The notes: generated by a model from the letters alone, not told the origin. A DNA stretch of 64,000 bases from Rhodococcus sp. 06-462-5 (GCF_002258315.1 NZ_NOYD01000008.1:1-64000); one strand, 5' to 3'. Positions 39,730-49,728 are shown, numbered from the stretch's first letter. Translations and numbers: made by a program.

Positions 39730-41247
39730 TCAGTGCCCGACGACTACCGCACCTTCGGGAGCCGACGGCAACGGTCCCTTCTTCAGCAGCGTGGCCGAGA
39801 GCACTGCGCCGAGCAGGAAGATTCCCGACGCCCACCAGAATGTGGTGGTGTAGCTGGCGATTTCCGCGTTGGCCTGCAGCAGAGCCGCATCGGCTGCCGT
39901 CGCCATGTTGGAGCTGACGTAGCTGGTCGCCGCGTTGGCCGCCACGGTGCTGAGCAGCGCGGTGCCGATCGAGCCGCCCACCTGCTGCATCGTGTTCACT
40001 GTTGCCGACGCGACTCCGGAGTCGTCCGGGTCGACGCCCGAGATCGCGCCCTGCATGGCCGGGGCCATGGTGGCACCGAGTCCGAGGCCCATGATGACCA
40101 GGCCGGGCAGGATGTGCGTGACGTAGCTGCTGTCGATGGAAATCTGCGTCAGCAGTCCCATTCCGACCGAGGCCACGATCAGGCCGGTCGTCATCAGGAT
40201 GCGCGGCCCGAAGCGGGGGAGAATCAGCGCCGTCGACAGCGTCGCGGTGAGGATGAGCGATGCGATCATCGGCATGAACGCGAACCCGGTGGTGATGGGT
40301 GTGTATTTCAGGGTGTTCTGCAGGTAGTAGGTCAGGAACAGGAACACCGCGAACATGCCTGCACCGGTGACGAACACGGCCAGGAAGGATCCTGCGCGGG
40401 TGCGGTCGAGGATGATCCGCAGCGGCAGCAACGGGTGCTCGACGCGCATCTGGATGGTCACGAACACCGCGAGCAGAACGACACCTGCGGCGAGGAATCC
40501 GAGGGTGACCGCGTTGCTCCAGCCGTCGGATTCGGCGTGTGCGAAGCCGTAGACGATGGAGAACAATGCAGCCGAGACCGCGAGGGTGCCGGGGATGTCG
40601 AGCTTGGGCCGGACGTCCACCTTGTGCTTGGCGAGGAACAGGAATCCGCCGACGAAGGCGAGTGCTGCGAAGATCAGGTTGACGTACAGGCTCCAGCGCC
40701 AGTTCGCCCATTCGGTGAGTACGCCGCCGAGCAGCAGGCCGAGTGCGCCGCCGCCGCCTGCGATGGCACCGAAGATGCCGAATGCCTTGGCGCGTTCCTT
40801 GGTGTCGGTGAAGGTGGTGGCCAGTAGTGAGAGTGCCGCGGGAGCGAGCAGTGCGCCGAATATGCCCTGACCGGCGCGAGCCGCGACGAGCATGCCGAAG
40901 TTGACGGCCGCGCCGCCGACTGCCGACATCAGCGCGAAGCCGACGAGGCCGATGAGGAAGGTGTTGCGGCGACCGAAGAGGTCGCTGAGCCGTCCGCCGA
41001 GCAGCAGCAGGCTGCCGAACGCGAGAGCGTAGGCGGTGACGATCCAGGAGCGGTTGGCATTGTCGAAGCCCAGGTCGAGCTGGGCTGCGGGCAGCGCGAT
41101 GTTCACGATGGTCGCGTCGAGCACGACCATGAGCTGGGCCAGGCCGAGTGTGGCGAGAATCAGCCAACGGTTCCGATGCGCACGTTCGTCCGCCGGCATC
41201 GTGGTCGACGTCGCGTCGCCCACGTTCTCCGATGAAAGGGTGGTCAT
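39730..41247 (-). CDS. MFS drug transporter, DHA2 family
   Basis: 505 residues, 14 TM helices. TM1 carries V-L-D-A-T-I-V-N-I-A-L-P, motif A is G-R-L-S-D-L-F-G-R-R-N and TM5 motif C is G-L-L-L-G-G. It is a proton-driven exporter of the EmrB/QacA type, substrate unknown. It is divergent from a TetR gene with two GGAGG-N5-CCTCC operators between them, so it is probably repressed by that TetR. Confidence 0.9.
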   Translation of the reverse strand: MTTLSSENVGDATSTTMPADERAHRNRWLILATLGLAQLMVVLDATIVNIALPAAQLDLGFDNANRSWIVTAYALAFGSLLLLGGRLSDLFGRRNTFLIGLVGFALMSAVGGAAVNFGMLVAARAGQGIFGALLAPAALSLLATTFTDTKERAKAFGIFGAIAGGGGALGLLLGGVLTEWANWRWSLYVNLIFAALAFVGGFLFLAKHKVDVRPKLDIPGTLAVSAALFSIVYGFAHAESDGWSNAVTLGFLAAGVVLLAVFVTIQMRVEHPLLPLRIILDRTRAGSFLAVFVTGAGMFAVFLFLTYYLQNTLKYTPITTGFAFMPMIASLILTATLSTALILPRFGPRILMTTGLIVASVGMGLLTQISIDSSYVTHILPGLVIMGLGLGATMAPAMQGAISGVDPDDSGVASATVNTMQQVGGSIGTALLSTVAANAATSYVSSNMATAADAALLQANAEIASYTTTFWWASGIFLLGAVLSATLLKKGPLPSAPEGAVVVGH

Positions 41248-41267
41248 GAGTCCTCGGTTCGACTATG

Positions 41268-41325
41268 CGGAGGTGTATCCTCCGGTTGTAGAACAAGGTA
41301 GCAGCGAAGTGGAGGAATGTCCTCC
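41268..41325. promoter_or_regulatory. paired TetR operators between MFS and tetR
   Basis: CGGAGG-TGTAT-CCTCCG (41268-41284) and GGAGG-AATGT-CCTCC (41311-41325). Centres are 42 bp apart, about four helical turns, in a 103-bp divergent region. Sharing a motif between two sites makes chance unlikely. Control of both genes by the adjacent TetR is inferred. Confidence 0.7.
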
Positions 41326-41350
41326 GCTTATCGGGTGAAACGGACATCGA

Positions 41351-42022
41351 ATGAGTGTGAGAGCCGACACATCGGCAGCGAAACCCCTCCGTGCGGATGC
41401 CGAGCGCAACCGTCGACGCATCGTCGACGCGGCGCGCGAACTGTTCGCCTCACGCGGAATCGACATCACACTCGACGACGTCGCTGCCCACGCCAAAGTG
41501 GGCGTCGGAACCGTCTACCGACGGTTCTCCTGCAAGGAAGAGTTGATCGACGGAGTGTTCGAGCAGCGCCTCGAAGACATGCTCGAGAACGCCGAGCGTG
41601 CACTCGAGGCCGAGGATCCGTGGGACGGACTGGTGCAGTTCCTCGGCGATGTGTGCGCGGGAATGGCGCTCGATCGGGGACTCGGAGACGTCGTTCTCGG
41701 GTCCGATCAGGGCTGCCGCGGAATCGCACAGGTGCGTCAGCGAATAGACCCGTTCTTCGCGAAGATCATCGATCGGACTCGGGAGTCCGGCCAGCTACGG
41801 CCCGACATCTCGGTCAATGACTTCTATCCCGTACTCGGCATGATCGGTGCCGCTGTCGAGTTCTCCACTTCCGTCGATGCGCACAACTGGCGTCGCTACT
41901 TCACCGTCCTGCTCGACGGCCTCCGCGGGGACGGCGTTCCTCTCACCGAACTGCCCGGCCGACCCTTCACCGACGCCGAGGTCGACATGGCCAAAGCGGC
42001 GCTGCACCGTCGCCGCCGCTGA
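41351..42022 (+). CDS. TetR family transcriptional regulator
   Basis: 223 residues. The TetR helix-turn-helix covers about residues 20-65, with I-T-L-D-D-V-A-A-H-A-K-V-G-V-G-T-V-Y-R-R. A helical effector domain with a TetR_C-like C-terminus follows. It is divergent from a DHA2 exporter, with two matching palindromes between. It probably represses both genes until a toxic compound binds. Confidence 0.88.
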   Translation: MSVRADTSAAKPLRADAERNRRRIVDAARELFASRGIDITLDDVAAHAKVGVGTVYRRFSCKEELIDGVFEQRLEDMLENAERALEAEDPWDGLVQFLGDVCAGMALDRGLGDVVLGSDQGCRGIAQVRQRIDPFFAKIIDRTRESGQLRPDISVNDFYPVLGMIGAAVEFSTSVDAHNWRRYFTVLLDGLRGDGVPLTELPGRPFTDAEVDMAKAALHRRRR

Positions 42023-42150
42023 ACGAACAGGGTCCACCTCACGAAACCCTTTGCGTTGTGCGATCGATCACGTAGGGTCCCTAACGGAATTGAGTGCTAC
42101 CCGATGTACCGCTTACTCGGGAGCTGGGGATCGACGTTGGGGGATTCGAG

Positions 42151-43458
42151 TTGCGTTCGACGCGTGTCATTTTTTCGGCAGTGGCGGTATCCGCGGTGCT
42201 CATCGGTATGACCAATCCGATTGCATCTGCAGCCCCGGGCTCTGGATCGTCGACGGGTTCCACCGTCGAATCGGACTTCTACGTACCGCCGAGCCCGCTG
42301 CCCGCAGGCTCCCCGGGTGACGTGATCCGGTCCGAGCCGTCGCATCTCGCTCTGTCGGTCCCCGGAATCGGTGGCCCGCTGCCCGGCGCGGCAACGCGAA
42401 TCATGTACCGCAGCACCGATTCCAACGACGCGGCCAATGCCGTCACGGGCACCTACATCGATCCTGCCGCACCGTGGACCGGGCCAGGCCCGCGTCCGCT
42501 CGTCGTCCTCGCCCCGGGAACCCAGGGCCAGGGCGATCAGTGCGCGCCGTCGAAGATGCTCAACAACGTCATCACCTACACCCCGCCGCTCGGCTTCATG
42601 GTCGAGTACGAGGTGCTCGCCGCATACTCCCTGCTGTCGCAGGGATACGGCGTCGTCATCACCGACTACGAGGGCCTCGGCACTCCCGGTGCGCACACCT
42701 ACGTCAACCGCGCATCGGAGGCTCACGCTGTGCTCGACGCCGCCCGCGCAGCGCAGAATCTGCAGGGCACCAAGATCTCCGCGGACGGTCCGGTGGCGGC
42801 GTACGGCTACTCGCAGGGTGGCGGAGCAGCCGCTGCTGCAGCGGAAATCGCCGGAGAGTACGCACCGGAGATGGACCTCGTCGGCACCTATGCGGGCGCA
42901 CCCCCGGCGGATCTGAAGGCGACCCTCGAGCAGGTCGACGGCACCATCCTGACCGGCGTGATCGGCTACACCCTCAACGGTCTGCTCAATTCCGATCCCG
43001 GTCTGCAGCCGATCGTCGACGAGAACATCAACGACGCAGGCAAGGCCATGCTGAACCTGGTGGCGAATCAGTGTGTGGGAGAAACGATTCTGAACGTCGG
43101 GCTGCACCGGACCAACGAATACACCAAGACCGGCGAGCCGCTCTCGGTTGTGTTGGACCGGTTGCCCGTCGCCGCAGACATCCTGGCCAAGAACAAGATC
43201 GGTGAGCGCACGCCCAACGCTCCGGTGCTGATCCAGTCCGGCACGTCCGACGACATCGTGCCTCACGGACAGGCCGTCGGGCTGGCCGGTGACTGGTGCG
43301 GCAAGGGTGCCACCGTGCAGTTGAGCGCCGCGCAGATTCCGGCCATCGTCCCGGGTTCCGGTGCCGGACACCTGATTCCGGACATCCTCGGCCTCGGCGA
43401 GGCGCAGAACTGGATCAAGGACCGCTTCTACGGAGCGCCCGCACCGTCCAACTGCTGA
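42151..43458 (+). CDS. secreted lipase (LIP family)
   Basis: About 435 residues: Sec signal of ~27 residues ending I-A-S-A, then an alpha/beta hydrolase of the secretory lipase family (PF03583 type). V-V-L-A-P-G-T-Q-G-Q-G-D precedes the oxyanion region, the nucleophile is in Y-G-Y-S-Q-G-G, and the acid/His come from S-G-T-S-D-D-I-V and G-A-G-H-L. Family members hydrolyse triacylglycerols or other esters. TTG 42151 is chosen because GGGGGA lies 7-8 nt upstream and the signal begins there; GTG 42094 would add 19 residues. A hairpin terminator follows. Confidence 0.85.
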   Translation: MRSTRVIFSAVAVSAVLIGMTNPIASAAPGSGSSTGSTVESDFYVPPSPLPAGSPGDVIRSEPSHLALSVPGIGGPLPGAATRIMYRSTDSNDAANAVTGTYIDPAAPWTGPGPRPLVVLAPGTQGQGDQCAPSKMLNNVITYTPPLGFMVEYEVLAAYSLLSQGYGVVITDYEGLGTPGAHTYVNRASEAHAVLDAARAAQNLQGTKISADGPVAAYGYSQGGGAAAAAAEIAGEYAPEMDLVGTYAGAPPADLKATLEQVDGTILTGVIGYTLNGLLNSDPGLQPIVDENINDAGKAMLNLVANQCVGETILNVGLHRTNEYTKTGEPLSVVLDRLPVAADILAKNKIGERTPNAPVLIQSGTSDDIVPHGQAVGLAGDWCGKGATVQLSAAQIPAIVPGSGAGHLIPDILGLGEAQNWIKDRFYGAPAPSNC

Positions 43459-43466
43459 CCCGGTCG

Positions 43467-43498
43467 GTACGGCCCGCGCGAGTCAGCGCGGGCCGTAC
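43467..43498. terminator. bidirectional terminator between lipase and ynfA genes
   Basis: GTACGGCCCGCGC - gagtca - GCGCGGGCCGTAC: a perfect 13-bp, very GC-rich stem with a 6-nt loop, 8 bp after the lipase stop. The convergent YnfA gene ends inside it, its stop codon overlapping the loop and right arm. Confidence 0.85.
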
Positions 43499-43812
43499 AT
43501 GATCACCGCGACGCCGATCAGTGCGATCGACGATCCGGCGATGTCCCAGCGATCGGGTCGGAAACCGTCGGCCACCATCGCCCACAGCAGTGATCCCGCA
43601 ACGAACACTCCGCCGTATGCCGCCAGGATTCGACCGAAATTGGCGTCGGGCTGCAGCGTCGCCACGAAGCCGTAGGCACCGAGGGCGATCACGCCCGCTC
43701 CCGCCCAGAGCCACCCGCGATGCTCGCGGATTCCCTGCCACACCAGCCAAGCCCCACCGATCTCGAACACGGCTGCCACCGCGAACAGCATGACCGACTT
43801 CACAATGTTCAT
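43483..43812 (-). CDS. YnfA/UPF0060 family membrane protein
   Basis: 109 residues, four TM helices. [10 protein letters not shown] and [13 protein letters not shown] match the small YnfA family. YnfA is structurally like SMR drug exporters and has been linked to dye efflux in enterobacteria; its role here is unproven. The start is ATG 43812. The last codons lie in a terminator hairpin shared with the lipase gene. Confidence 0.88.
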   Translation of the reverse strand: MNIVKSVMLFAVAAVFEIGGAWLVWQGIREHRGWLWAGAGVIALGAYGFVATLQPDANFGRILAAYGGVFVAGSLLWAMVADGFRPDRWDIAGSSIALIGVAVIMYGPR

Positions 43813-43917
43813 GCGACAAAGGCTCCCACAGGATCCACGTGGTGTAGGAAGATGCGTTTGGGGGTACAGGCCTACAGGCCCCGCGTCGAGGGCCGAGTCG
43901 GTAGGGGTGAGCAGTAC

Positions 43918-44571
43918 ATGCGGGACAGTTACACGGAGACGCTCGATTCGTTGGCGTCGAACCTGTCCGCAATGTCGAGAATTGCCGAAAGAGCAATGGT
44001 CGACGCCACCCGAGCGCTGCTCACCGCCGACATCGTCCTGGCCGAGCACACCATCGAGTACCGAGAAGAAATCGACATACTCGCGGTCGAGTGGGAGCAC
44101 GGAGCGTTCGGCTTCCTGGCCCTGCAGGCACCGGTAGCCCACGATCTCCGACGCGTCGTCTCCGGAATCAACATCGTTGCCGATCTGCAGCGAATGGGTG
44201 GCCTGGCCGTGCACATCGCGGAATTGGTCCGTCGTCGCCATCCCGCGCACGTACTGCCGCCCGAGGTCGAGGGCGTGTTCGAGCAGATGGGTCGAGTGGC
44301 CGTAGCGCAGGCCGCGGCCACGCAACGCGTTCTGGAAACCCGAGACGCCGAACTCGCCGCCGACCTGCGAATCCAGGATCAGGAAATGGACGCACTGCAC
44401 CGCAGCCTGTTCATGCTGACCTCCGCACCCGACTGGCCGCACGGCATACCGGCCGCAGTGGACATCACGCTGCTCGGTCGCTTCTACGAGCGATACTCCG
44501 ACCACACTGTCGAGGTCGCCAAACGAGTCATCTTCCTGGTGACCGGCGATCGCCCCACCGACGAGTCATAG
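43918..44571 (+). CDS. phoU: PhoU-type phosphate signalling protein
   Basis: 217 residues forming two PhoU three-helix bundles. It opens [12 protein letters not shown] and carries [17 protein letters not shown] and [13 protein letters not shown]. PhoU/PhoY links the Pst phosphate importer to the phosphate two-component system. No pst, phoR or phoB gene is nearby, as for mycobacterial phoY genes. ATG 43918 has GTAGGGG upstream. Confidence 0.9.
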   Translation: MRDSYTETLDSLASNLSAMSRIAERAMVDATRALLTADIVLAEHTIEYREEIDILAVEWEHGAFGFLALQAPVAHDLRRVVSGINIVADLQRMGGLAVHIAELVRRRHPAHVLPPEVEGVFEQMGRVAVAQAAATQRVLETRDAELAADLRIQDQEMDALHRSLFMLTSAPDWPHGIPAAVDITLLGRFYERYSDHTVEVAKRVIFLVTGDRPTDES

Positions 44572-44608
44572 TCTGCGCGAACGGCTCGAAGATGGCAGGA
44601 TCGGCACG

Positions 44609-45412
44609 ATGAAACGTGACGTCTCTGCGTACCTCGATGTCGACGTGACCGAGGCCAGCACCCTCGAGTTCCAGATCGCAATCGCACCTCATCCAGGAAC
44701 CGATGTGTGGGAAGCACTCTCGTTCACACTCGACGGTCAGCCCATCGAGGCGCAGGAGATCAGCGGTGCTCACGGCACCCGCATCCACAAGATTCACGCC
44801 GGCGTCGGCAAGCTGGAGGCGTCGTACTCGGCAACCATCTACGGCAACACCGAGCCTGCTCCGGTCTCCGACTACGACCTCTCGCTGTACCTGCGGCCCA
44901 GTCGATACTCCGAGGCGGACAAGTTCTTCGGTTTCGCGGCAACGGAATTCGGTTCCTACCCGCCGTCGGAGAAGTTGCTGGCCGAGGTCTCCTCCTGGGT
45001 CGGTGCACGTCTGAGCTACGTCCCGGGTAGCAGCGACCCCATCGACGGCGCGGTCGACACCCTCCTCGCCGGTGCCGGAGTCTGCCGCGACTACACCCAC
45101 CTCGTGGTGGCACTGCTGCGTGCGGTCAACGTCCCTGCTCGCCTGGTCGCGGTGTACGCACCGGGCTGCGATCCCATGGACTTCCACGCGGTCGCCGAAG
45201 CATTCGTCGAAGGCCAATGGCGTGTGGTGGACGCGACGTGCCTCGCACCTCGATCGACCTTGGTACGCATCGCCACCGGACGCGACGCATCCGACACCGC
45301 TTTCCTCGACAACCACGGCGGATCGATCATCCTCAACAGCGCCGTCGTCGGAGCCGTCGTCGACGGCCCTCTGCCCTTCGACGACATCACCCAGCTGGTC
45401 TCGATCACCTGA
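44609..45412 (+). CDS. transglutaminase-like superfamily protein
   Basis: 267 residues. An N-terminal beta-rich domain of about 100 residues (transglutaminase N-terminal type) precedes the cysteine-protease-like core. The triad is Cys in G-A-G-V-C-R-D-Y, His in M-D-F-H-A-V-A-E-A-F and Asp in R-V-V-D-A-T. Members are peptidases or amide-transferases, often cytoplasmic with unknown targets. It follows phoU by 37 bp. No signal peptide is seen. Confidence 0.85.
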   Translation: MKRDVSAYLDVDVTEASTLEFQIAIAPHPGTDVWEALSFTLDGQPIEAQEISGAHGTRIHKIHAGVGKLEASYSATIYGNTEPAPVSDYDLSLYLRPSRYSEADKFFGFAATEFGSYPPSEKLLAEVSSWVGARLSYVPGSSDPIDGAVDTLLAGAGVCRDYTHLVVALLRAVNVPARLVAVYAPGCDPMDFHAVAEAFVEGQWRVVDATCLAPRSTLVRIATGRDASDTAFLDNHGGSIILNSAVVGAVVDGPLPFDDITQLVSIT

Positions 45413-45445
45413 TCGTGCCGAGTCGGGCCGCGTTAGGCTGCGGCC

Positions 45446-46678
45446 GTGCGAATCTCTTTGCGGCGTGGCGGTGTGCGGACCGACGGGGTCGTCGTCGGCA
45501 TGATCGTCGCCGTTGGAACAGTTGCCGCAGGTCTCACCCACCAGCCGATGGGGCAGTCGGGATCGGGCTACGTCAGTGAGCCTGTCGAGTACCCCGTGAA
45601 CATTCCTGGATGCGAATCGGTGGAGCCGCCCGAGGAGGAGCAGTTCTACGGCGTGCTGACCACGGGCCAGGAGGATTACGACAACCCCGCCTACCCGTGG
45701 TTGACGTCGAAAAAGGCGAACGCGATGTCCATCGCGGTGCGCGAGGCCCTACCCCCTCGAGTCGACACCGTGGACGGTTCGTCGCTTCGGTATGCGGGCG
45801 ATCCTCTCGTCTTTCAACCCGCAGCCAGCGCGGACGGTCCGTATGACCCCGGCACTTCCGCGGACGGGCTGGTCACTCGCGACGGCGTCGAAGGTTCGGT
45901 GACGGTCAATGTCACCCGCGTGGACGATGGGCCCAAGCCATGCCAGGCGGGCTGGCTCGACGCTCGCGAAACTCTGCCCGACGGAACCGTCGTCGACATT
46001 CGGGACACCTGGGATGAATTCGACGGTGACCGCTCCCACTCCAATATCGTGCGTGTGTATGCACGCGATGGTTCGGTCGTCGCAGCGTCATCGTCGGACC
46101 GGAACGCGGACTACGAATCGACCGGTACCGTGCCACTGTCGATCGACGAGTTGCGCAGGATTGCGCTGCGGCCCGAATTGCTTTGGTCCACACCTGTTCC
46201 CGATGGAATTCCCCCGCTCCCGATGTCGTGTGACACCAATTCCGAAGGCGCGGGGCAGTTCTCGTCTCAGGCAGTCGATCGCCTCAATGCCTCGCTGGAC
46301 GACTTCTGGCAATCGGCCGGGATTCCGGTGGAACTCGACAGACCGCTGGGCTCGATGCGGACGTCCCCATCGGGATCGGCCGGCGCGTGCGGAGCCGTGA
46401 TGGCCGGCGACGGCACCCTGATGATCAGAGTGATCGACGCGGACTACGAGCCGTCCCCGAATCCCTCGGGTGCGGTGACATTGGCGGACGGCTCGCAATT
46501 TCGTGACGACTACCCGGGTGCGAGCGGAATGACCCTCGACGGCGACCCGATCGACGACGTCACGTTGGTCAAACCGTCGGGCACCCGAGTGGACGTGCAG
46601 ATTGCAGCAGCACAAACCCTTGTGGACCGACCCCTTCTGCAGGCAATTGCGTTGACTGTGGCAAGGTCTGTCGACTGA
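45446..46678 (+). CDS. secreted or membrane-anchored hypothetical protein
   Basis: 410 residues. A basic N-terminus is followed by one hydrophobic stretch (about 13-31), then a large extracytoplasmic region with five cysteines after the anchor and no recognised domain. The mature part is acidic and Pro/Ser/Asp-rich. GTG 45446 has no Shine-Dalgarno sequence but has TAGGCT 6 nt upstream, which suggests a leaderless message. I do not recognise the family. Confidence 0.65.
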   Translation: MRISLRRGGVRTDGVVVGMIVAVGTVAAGLTHQPMGQSGSGYVSEPVEYPVNIPGCESVEPPEEEQFYGVLTTGQEDYDNPAYPWLTSKKANAMSIAVREALPPRVDTVDGSSLRYAGDPLVFQPAASADGPYDPGTSADGLVTRDGVEGSVTVNVTRVDDGPKPCQAGWLDARETLPDGTVVDIRDTWDEFDGDRSHSNIVRVYARDGSVVAASSSDRNADYESTGTVPLSIDELRRIALRPELLWSTPVPDGIPPLPMSCDTNSEGAGQFSSQAVDRLNASLDDFWQSAGIPVELDRPLGSMRTSPSGSAGACGAVMAGDGTLMIRVIDADYEPSPNPSGAVTLADGSQFRDDYPGASGMTLDGDPIDDVTLVKPSGTRVDVQIAAAQTLVDRPLLQAIALTVARSVD

Positions 46679-46873
46679 CATCGGCGTTCGTCGCGATCGT
46701 GCACACGGACAGATGGATCAACTCATCCGGGTCATAGTGCGCGTCGGTGACGTCTCTCGGATATGACCAGGTGCCCCGAGACTGTTCCCTAGGGCGCTCT
46801 CGCACGAGGGTTCGACCGAAGATAGTGAACTCGTCCGATGTGTGGGCGTTGCGGCGAAGCAAGAGTGGGTTCC
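46679..46873. other. intergenic stretch without a supported gene
   Basis: 195 bp between the secreted hypothetical and a 48-codon ORF. It has a CCCTAGGG palindrome and otherwise no clear promoter, hairpin or repeat. No reading frame here has convincing start and codon use. Confidence 0.4.
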
Positions 46874-47020
46874 ATGCACTCCACTTACGATGTTTTGGCC
46901 GATCACGAACGCCGTGTTGCCGATTCGCTGCGAGCGTACGACCGCCGGGTGCGCAGGCGTGCACGGAACGCCGGCCGGCCACGAGCGCGGCGTAGTTTGT
47001 TGGCGTGGCTCGCACTCTGA
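46874..47020 (+). CDS. 48-residue basic small protein (tentative)
   Basis: ATG 46874 opens a 48-codon frame ending at 47020, overlapping the LuxR-type gene by 16 bp. The product begins M-H-S-T-Y-D-V-L-A-D-H-E and is very Arg-rich in its second half, with a short hydrophobic end (S-L-L-A-W-L-A-L). A weak GAGTGGG precedes it. Such small basic proteins are hard to tell from chance ORFs in GC-rich DNA. The position directly before a large regulator gene is the main support. Confidence 0.35.
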   Translation: MHSTYDVLADHERRVADSLRAYDRRVRRRARNAGRPRARRSLLAWLAL

Positions 47021-49728
47021 TCGGACGGGGCGCCGAACTCGCGGCACTCGAACAGGTCGTCGCCGACGCTGCCCGAGGCGTACCTGCCGCGGCCGTCGTG
47101 TCCGGTGACGCTGGTGTCGGCAAAACACGACTGCTGGCAGAACTGCGGCGCAACGCGGAAGCACGCGGAACTCGGGTGCTGGTCGGGCGGTGCTTGGACC
47201 TCGGTGAGGTCGGTATTCCGTATCTCGCGTTCACCGAGTTGTTCGGTCCACTCCAACACACCACACGGACCGAGCTGTTCGATGCTGCCCTCGTCGCGCT
47301 GACTGCAGCCGGGGCCGACCGCTCGGCGCTCCTCATCGTCGAGGATGCGCACTGGGCGGACACCTCCACCCGTGAGCTCATGACATTTCTGCTGTCGAGA
47401 CTCGCGAAAACACATGTCTCTCTGGTGATCTCGTATCGTAGTGACGATCTGCATCGCAAACACCCACTCCGACAGTCGCTCTCCGAGTGGACACGTCTGA
47501 GCTACGTCCGTCGAGTCGACTTGACGGCTCTCGACGCCGAATCGTCGTATCGCCTCCTCGATTCGCTTCCCGCAGCAACGGATGTGGCATCCCGGGACGT
47601 CATCGTGGAGCGATCGGGCGGCAACCCATTTTTCATCGAAGAACTCGTGTCTGCCGGCCAGCGTCCCGGATCTTCGATTCCGCCGGGCCTTGCCGAGCTA
47701 CTGTTGGTCCGGCTCGACGCCTTGTCGCCTACGGCGAAGTCGGTAGCCGAAACGATGGCGGTGGGTGGCCCCCGCGTCGCGCACGAGGTTCTGGCAGAGG
47801 TGACCGGTCTGGACGAAGACCGGCTCGAAGACGTGATCCGCGAGATCGTCGACGCCCGGCTCGTGGAGACCACCGACTTCTACTACGTCTTTCGCCACGC
47901 GCTGTTGGCCGAGGCCATCTACGACGACGTTCTGCCCGGTCGTCGGGCGAGGTTGCACGCTGCTTTCGTCGACACGCTCACCGAACACCGGCATCGTGGC
48001 GCTGCCGCGGACCTGGCTCGACACGCAGGATTGGCCCACGATCTGCCGAAGGCGTTCAGAGCCCACGTCGATGCGGGCCGCGAGGCGATGACGCTCGCTG
48101 CACCTGCTGAGGCCATGGCTCACCTCGCCGCCGCACTGGAACTGCGACAGCCGCAATGGGAGCCGACGGAGACGGCACTGGTGTTGGAATACGCGTTGGC
48201 GTCGACGACAGCAGGGCAAGACCTGCGGGCGCTCTCCGTCGTCCGTGCCGAACTGGAACGGGGTGGGGATGCGTTGACGATCCCCGAGCGACTCGACTTG
48301 TTGCACGCCGAGGCGACATCGGCTCTGGCGATCGAACGTGAGGATTCGGCCCTGGTGGCCGTCGAGCGAGCTTTGATCATCGCAGCCTCCGACGAATTCG
48401 CCCCATGGAGAGTGCAATTGACCGCTCTCGGTGCACGGATAACCGATTCGTTGGGCAGGGAAGATCAGTCACTCGCCTGGGCCGAGGAATCTGTGCGTAT
48501 CGCAGAATCGCTCGGCGACCCGGGGCGGTCGGCAGATGCACGGATCACGCTGGCACGCTTGCACGGACGCCACAGTGACCCCGCGGCGTCGCGCACGCTC
48601 CTCATTCGTACCGCCGCACTCGCGCGAGAAAGCGGTGACATCGGGGATCTGCTGCGCAGCAAGTTCAATCTCGGAATGGTCGAATTCGACGACGGTAATT
48701 TCCTGTCTGCCCAGGAATCGTTCCAGGAGGCAGTCGAGATCGCTCGATCCACAGGCCGCCAATGGACGCCCTACGGCGTCGGGGCGCGTGTCCAGCTTGC
48801 GAACGTGCGCTACTACTCGGGTGACTGGGTACTGGCCCTTGCCGACCTGGCTCAGATCGAATCGGCCGCACCACCTTTGGGTTCGGCCGAGCAACTGTGT
48901 GCAGGATTTCAGATTCGAGCCGCAATCGGGGACGAGGAACTCGCGTCCGACATCGAACGTGTTCGCCCCTTCGAATCTCAGGATGGTTTCATCACCATTC
49001 TGACGAGCGCAGCTGTTGCCTATACAGCGTTGTGCAACGGGCGGTTCGGCGAAGTGATCACATCCCTCGAAGCCGCTGTCGCCACCGTGGGCGCGCAGTG
49101 GCACAACCCATGGTTCGGGGGACGCATCCGATTGTCGGTACTGGCGATGGAAGCGGCGCGCCGCGGGTCGACCGTCATCGGAACTCAGGCCGCACTGGAC
49201 ATCGGATCACGCCTGCACGCCGACATCGAACGCACCGCGAGTTCCAGCCCGTCCTACGGTTGGGAGTCGACTGCGTGGATACTGCGGGGCGAGGCCGAGT
49301 TGGGTCACCTGCGTCTCAACTGCGGATACGGGCATGCTGCCTCGGTAGTGGCGGCATGGCGTGCGGCTGTGGACGCGTTCGCAATTCAGCCGTTCGAGCG
49401 TGCCCGTGCCCTGCAGTCGCTCTCCGAAGCCCTCGAGGCGGCCAAGGACCGGTCGGCAGCCGCACACGCGGCCGATCAGGCCATCGCGATCTACGACCGA
49501 CTCGGGGTCACCGTGAGACTGGGCGATGCGCGTCGTCCCCTGGGCGCGGACCTGTTGACTCGTCGCGAGTGGGACGTTCTCGAACTCCTCGGCGAGGGGT
49601 GCACCAACAAACAGATCGCCGAGCGGCTCGTGATCAGCGTCAAGACCGTCAGCGTGCACGTGTCGAACGTGCTGACCAAACTCGGAGCCCGGAACCGCAC
49701 GGAAGCAGCGCGCTTCGCGAAAGGGTGA
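47005..49728 (+). CDS. LuxR-type regulator with N-terminal AAA ATPase domain (LAL-like)
   Basis: 907 residues. The N-terminal ATPase has Walker A G-D-A-G-V-G-K-T-R and Walker B L-L-I-V-E-D-A-H-W. A long TPR-like helical middle region (about 330-830) follows, then a C-terminal LuxR helix-turn-helix: L-T-R-R-E-W-D-V-L-E-L-L, N-K-Q-I-A-E-R-L-V-I-S and K-T-V-S-V-H-V-S-N. This is the large ATP-binding LuxR (MalT-related) architecture, which senses an inducer through the middle region. GTG 47005 has no Shine-Dalgarno sequence but has TAGTTT 6 nt before it. Target genes are unknown. Confidence 0.88.
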   Translation: MARTLIGRGAELAALEQVVADAARGVPAAAVVSGDAGVGKTRLLAELRRNAEARGTRVLVGRCLDLGEVGIPYLAFTELFGPLQHTTRTELFDAALVALTAAGADRSALLIVEDAHWADTSTRELMTFLLSRLAKTHVSLVISYRSDDLHRKHPLRQSLSEWTRLSYVRRVDLTALDAESSYRLLDSLPAATDVASRDVIVERSGGNPFFIEELVSAGQRPGSSIPPGLAELLLVRLDALSPTAKSVAETMAVGGPRVAHEVLAEVTGLDEDRLEDVIREIVDARLVETTDFYYVFRHALLAEAIYDDVLPGRRARLHAAFVDTLTEHRHRGAAADLARHAGLAHDLPKAFRAHVDAGREAMTLAAPAEAMAHLAAALELRQPQWEPTETALVLEYALASTTAGQDLRALSVVRAELERGGDALTIPERLDLLHAEATSALAIEREDSALVAVERALIIAASDEFAPWRVQLTALGARITDSLGREDQSLAWAEESVRIAESLGDPGRSADARITLARLHGRHSDPAASRTLLIRTAALARESGDIGDLLRSKFNLGMVEFDDGNFLSAQESFQEAVEIARSTGRQWTPYGVGARVQLANVRYYSGDWVLALADLAQIESAAPPLGSAEQLCAGFQIRAAIGDEELASDIERVRPFESQDGFITILTSAAVAYTALCNGRFGEVITSLEAAVATVGAQWHNPWFGGRIRLSVLAMEAARRGSTVIGTQAALDIGSRLHADIERTASSSPSYGWESTAWILRGEAELGHLRLNCGYGHAASVVAAWRAAVDAFAIQPFERARALQSLSEALEAAKDRSAAAHAADQAIAIYDRLGVTVRLGDARRPLGADLLTRREWDVLELLGEGCTNKQIAERLVISVKTVSVHVSNVLTKLGARNRTEAARFAKG

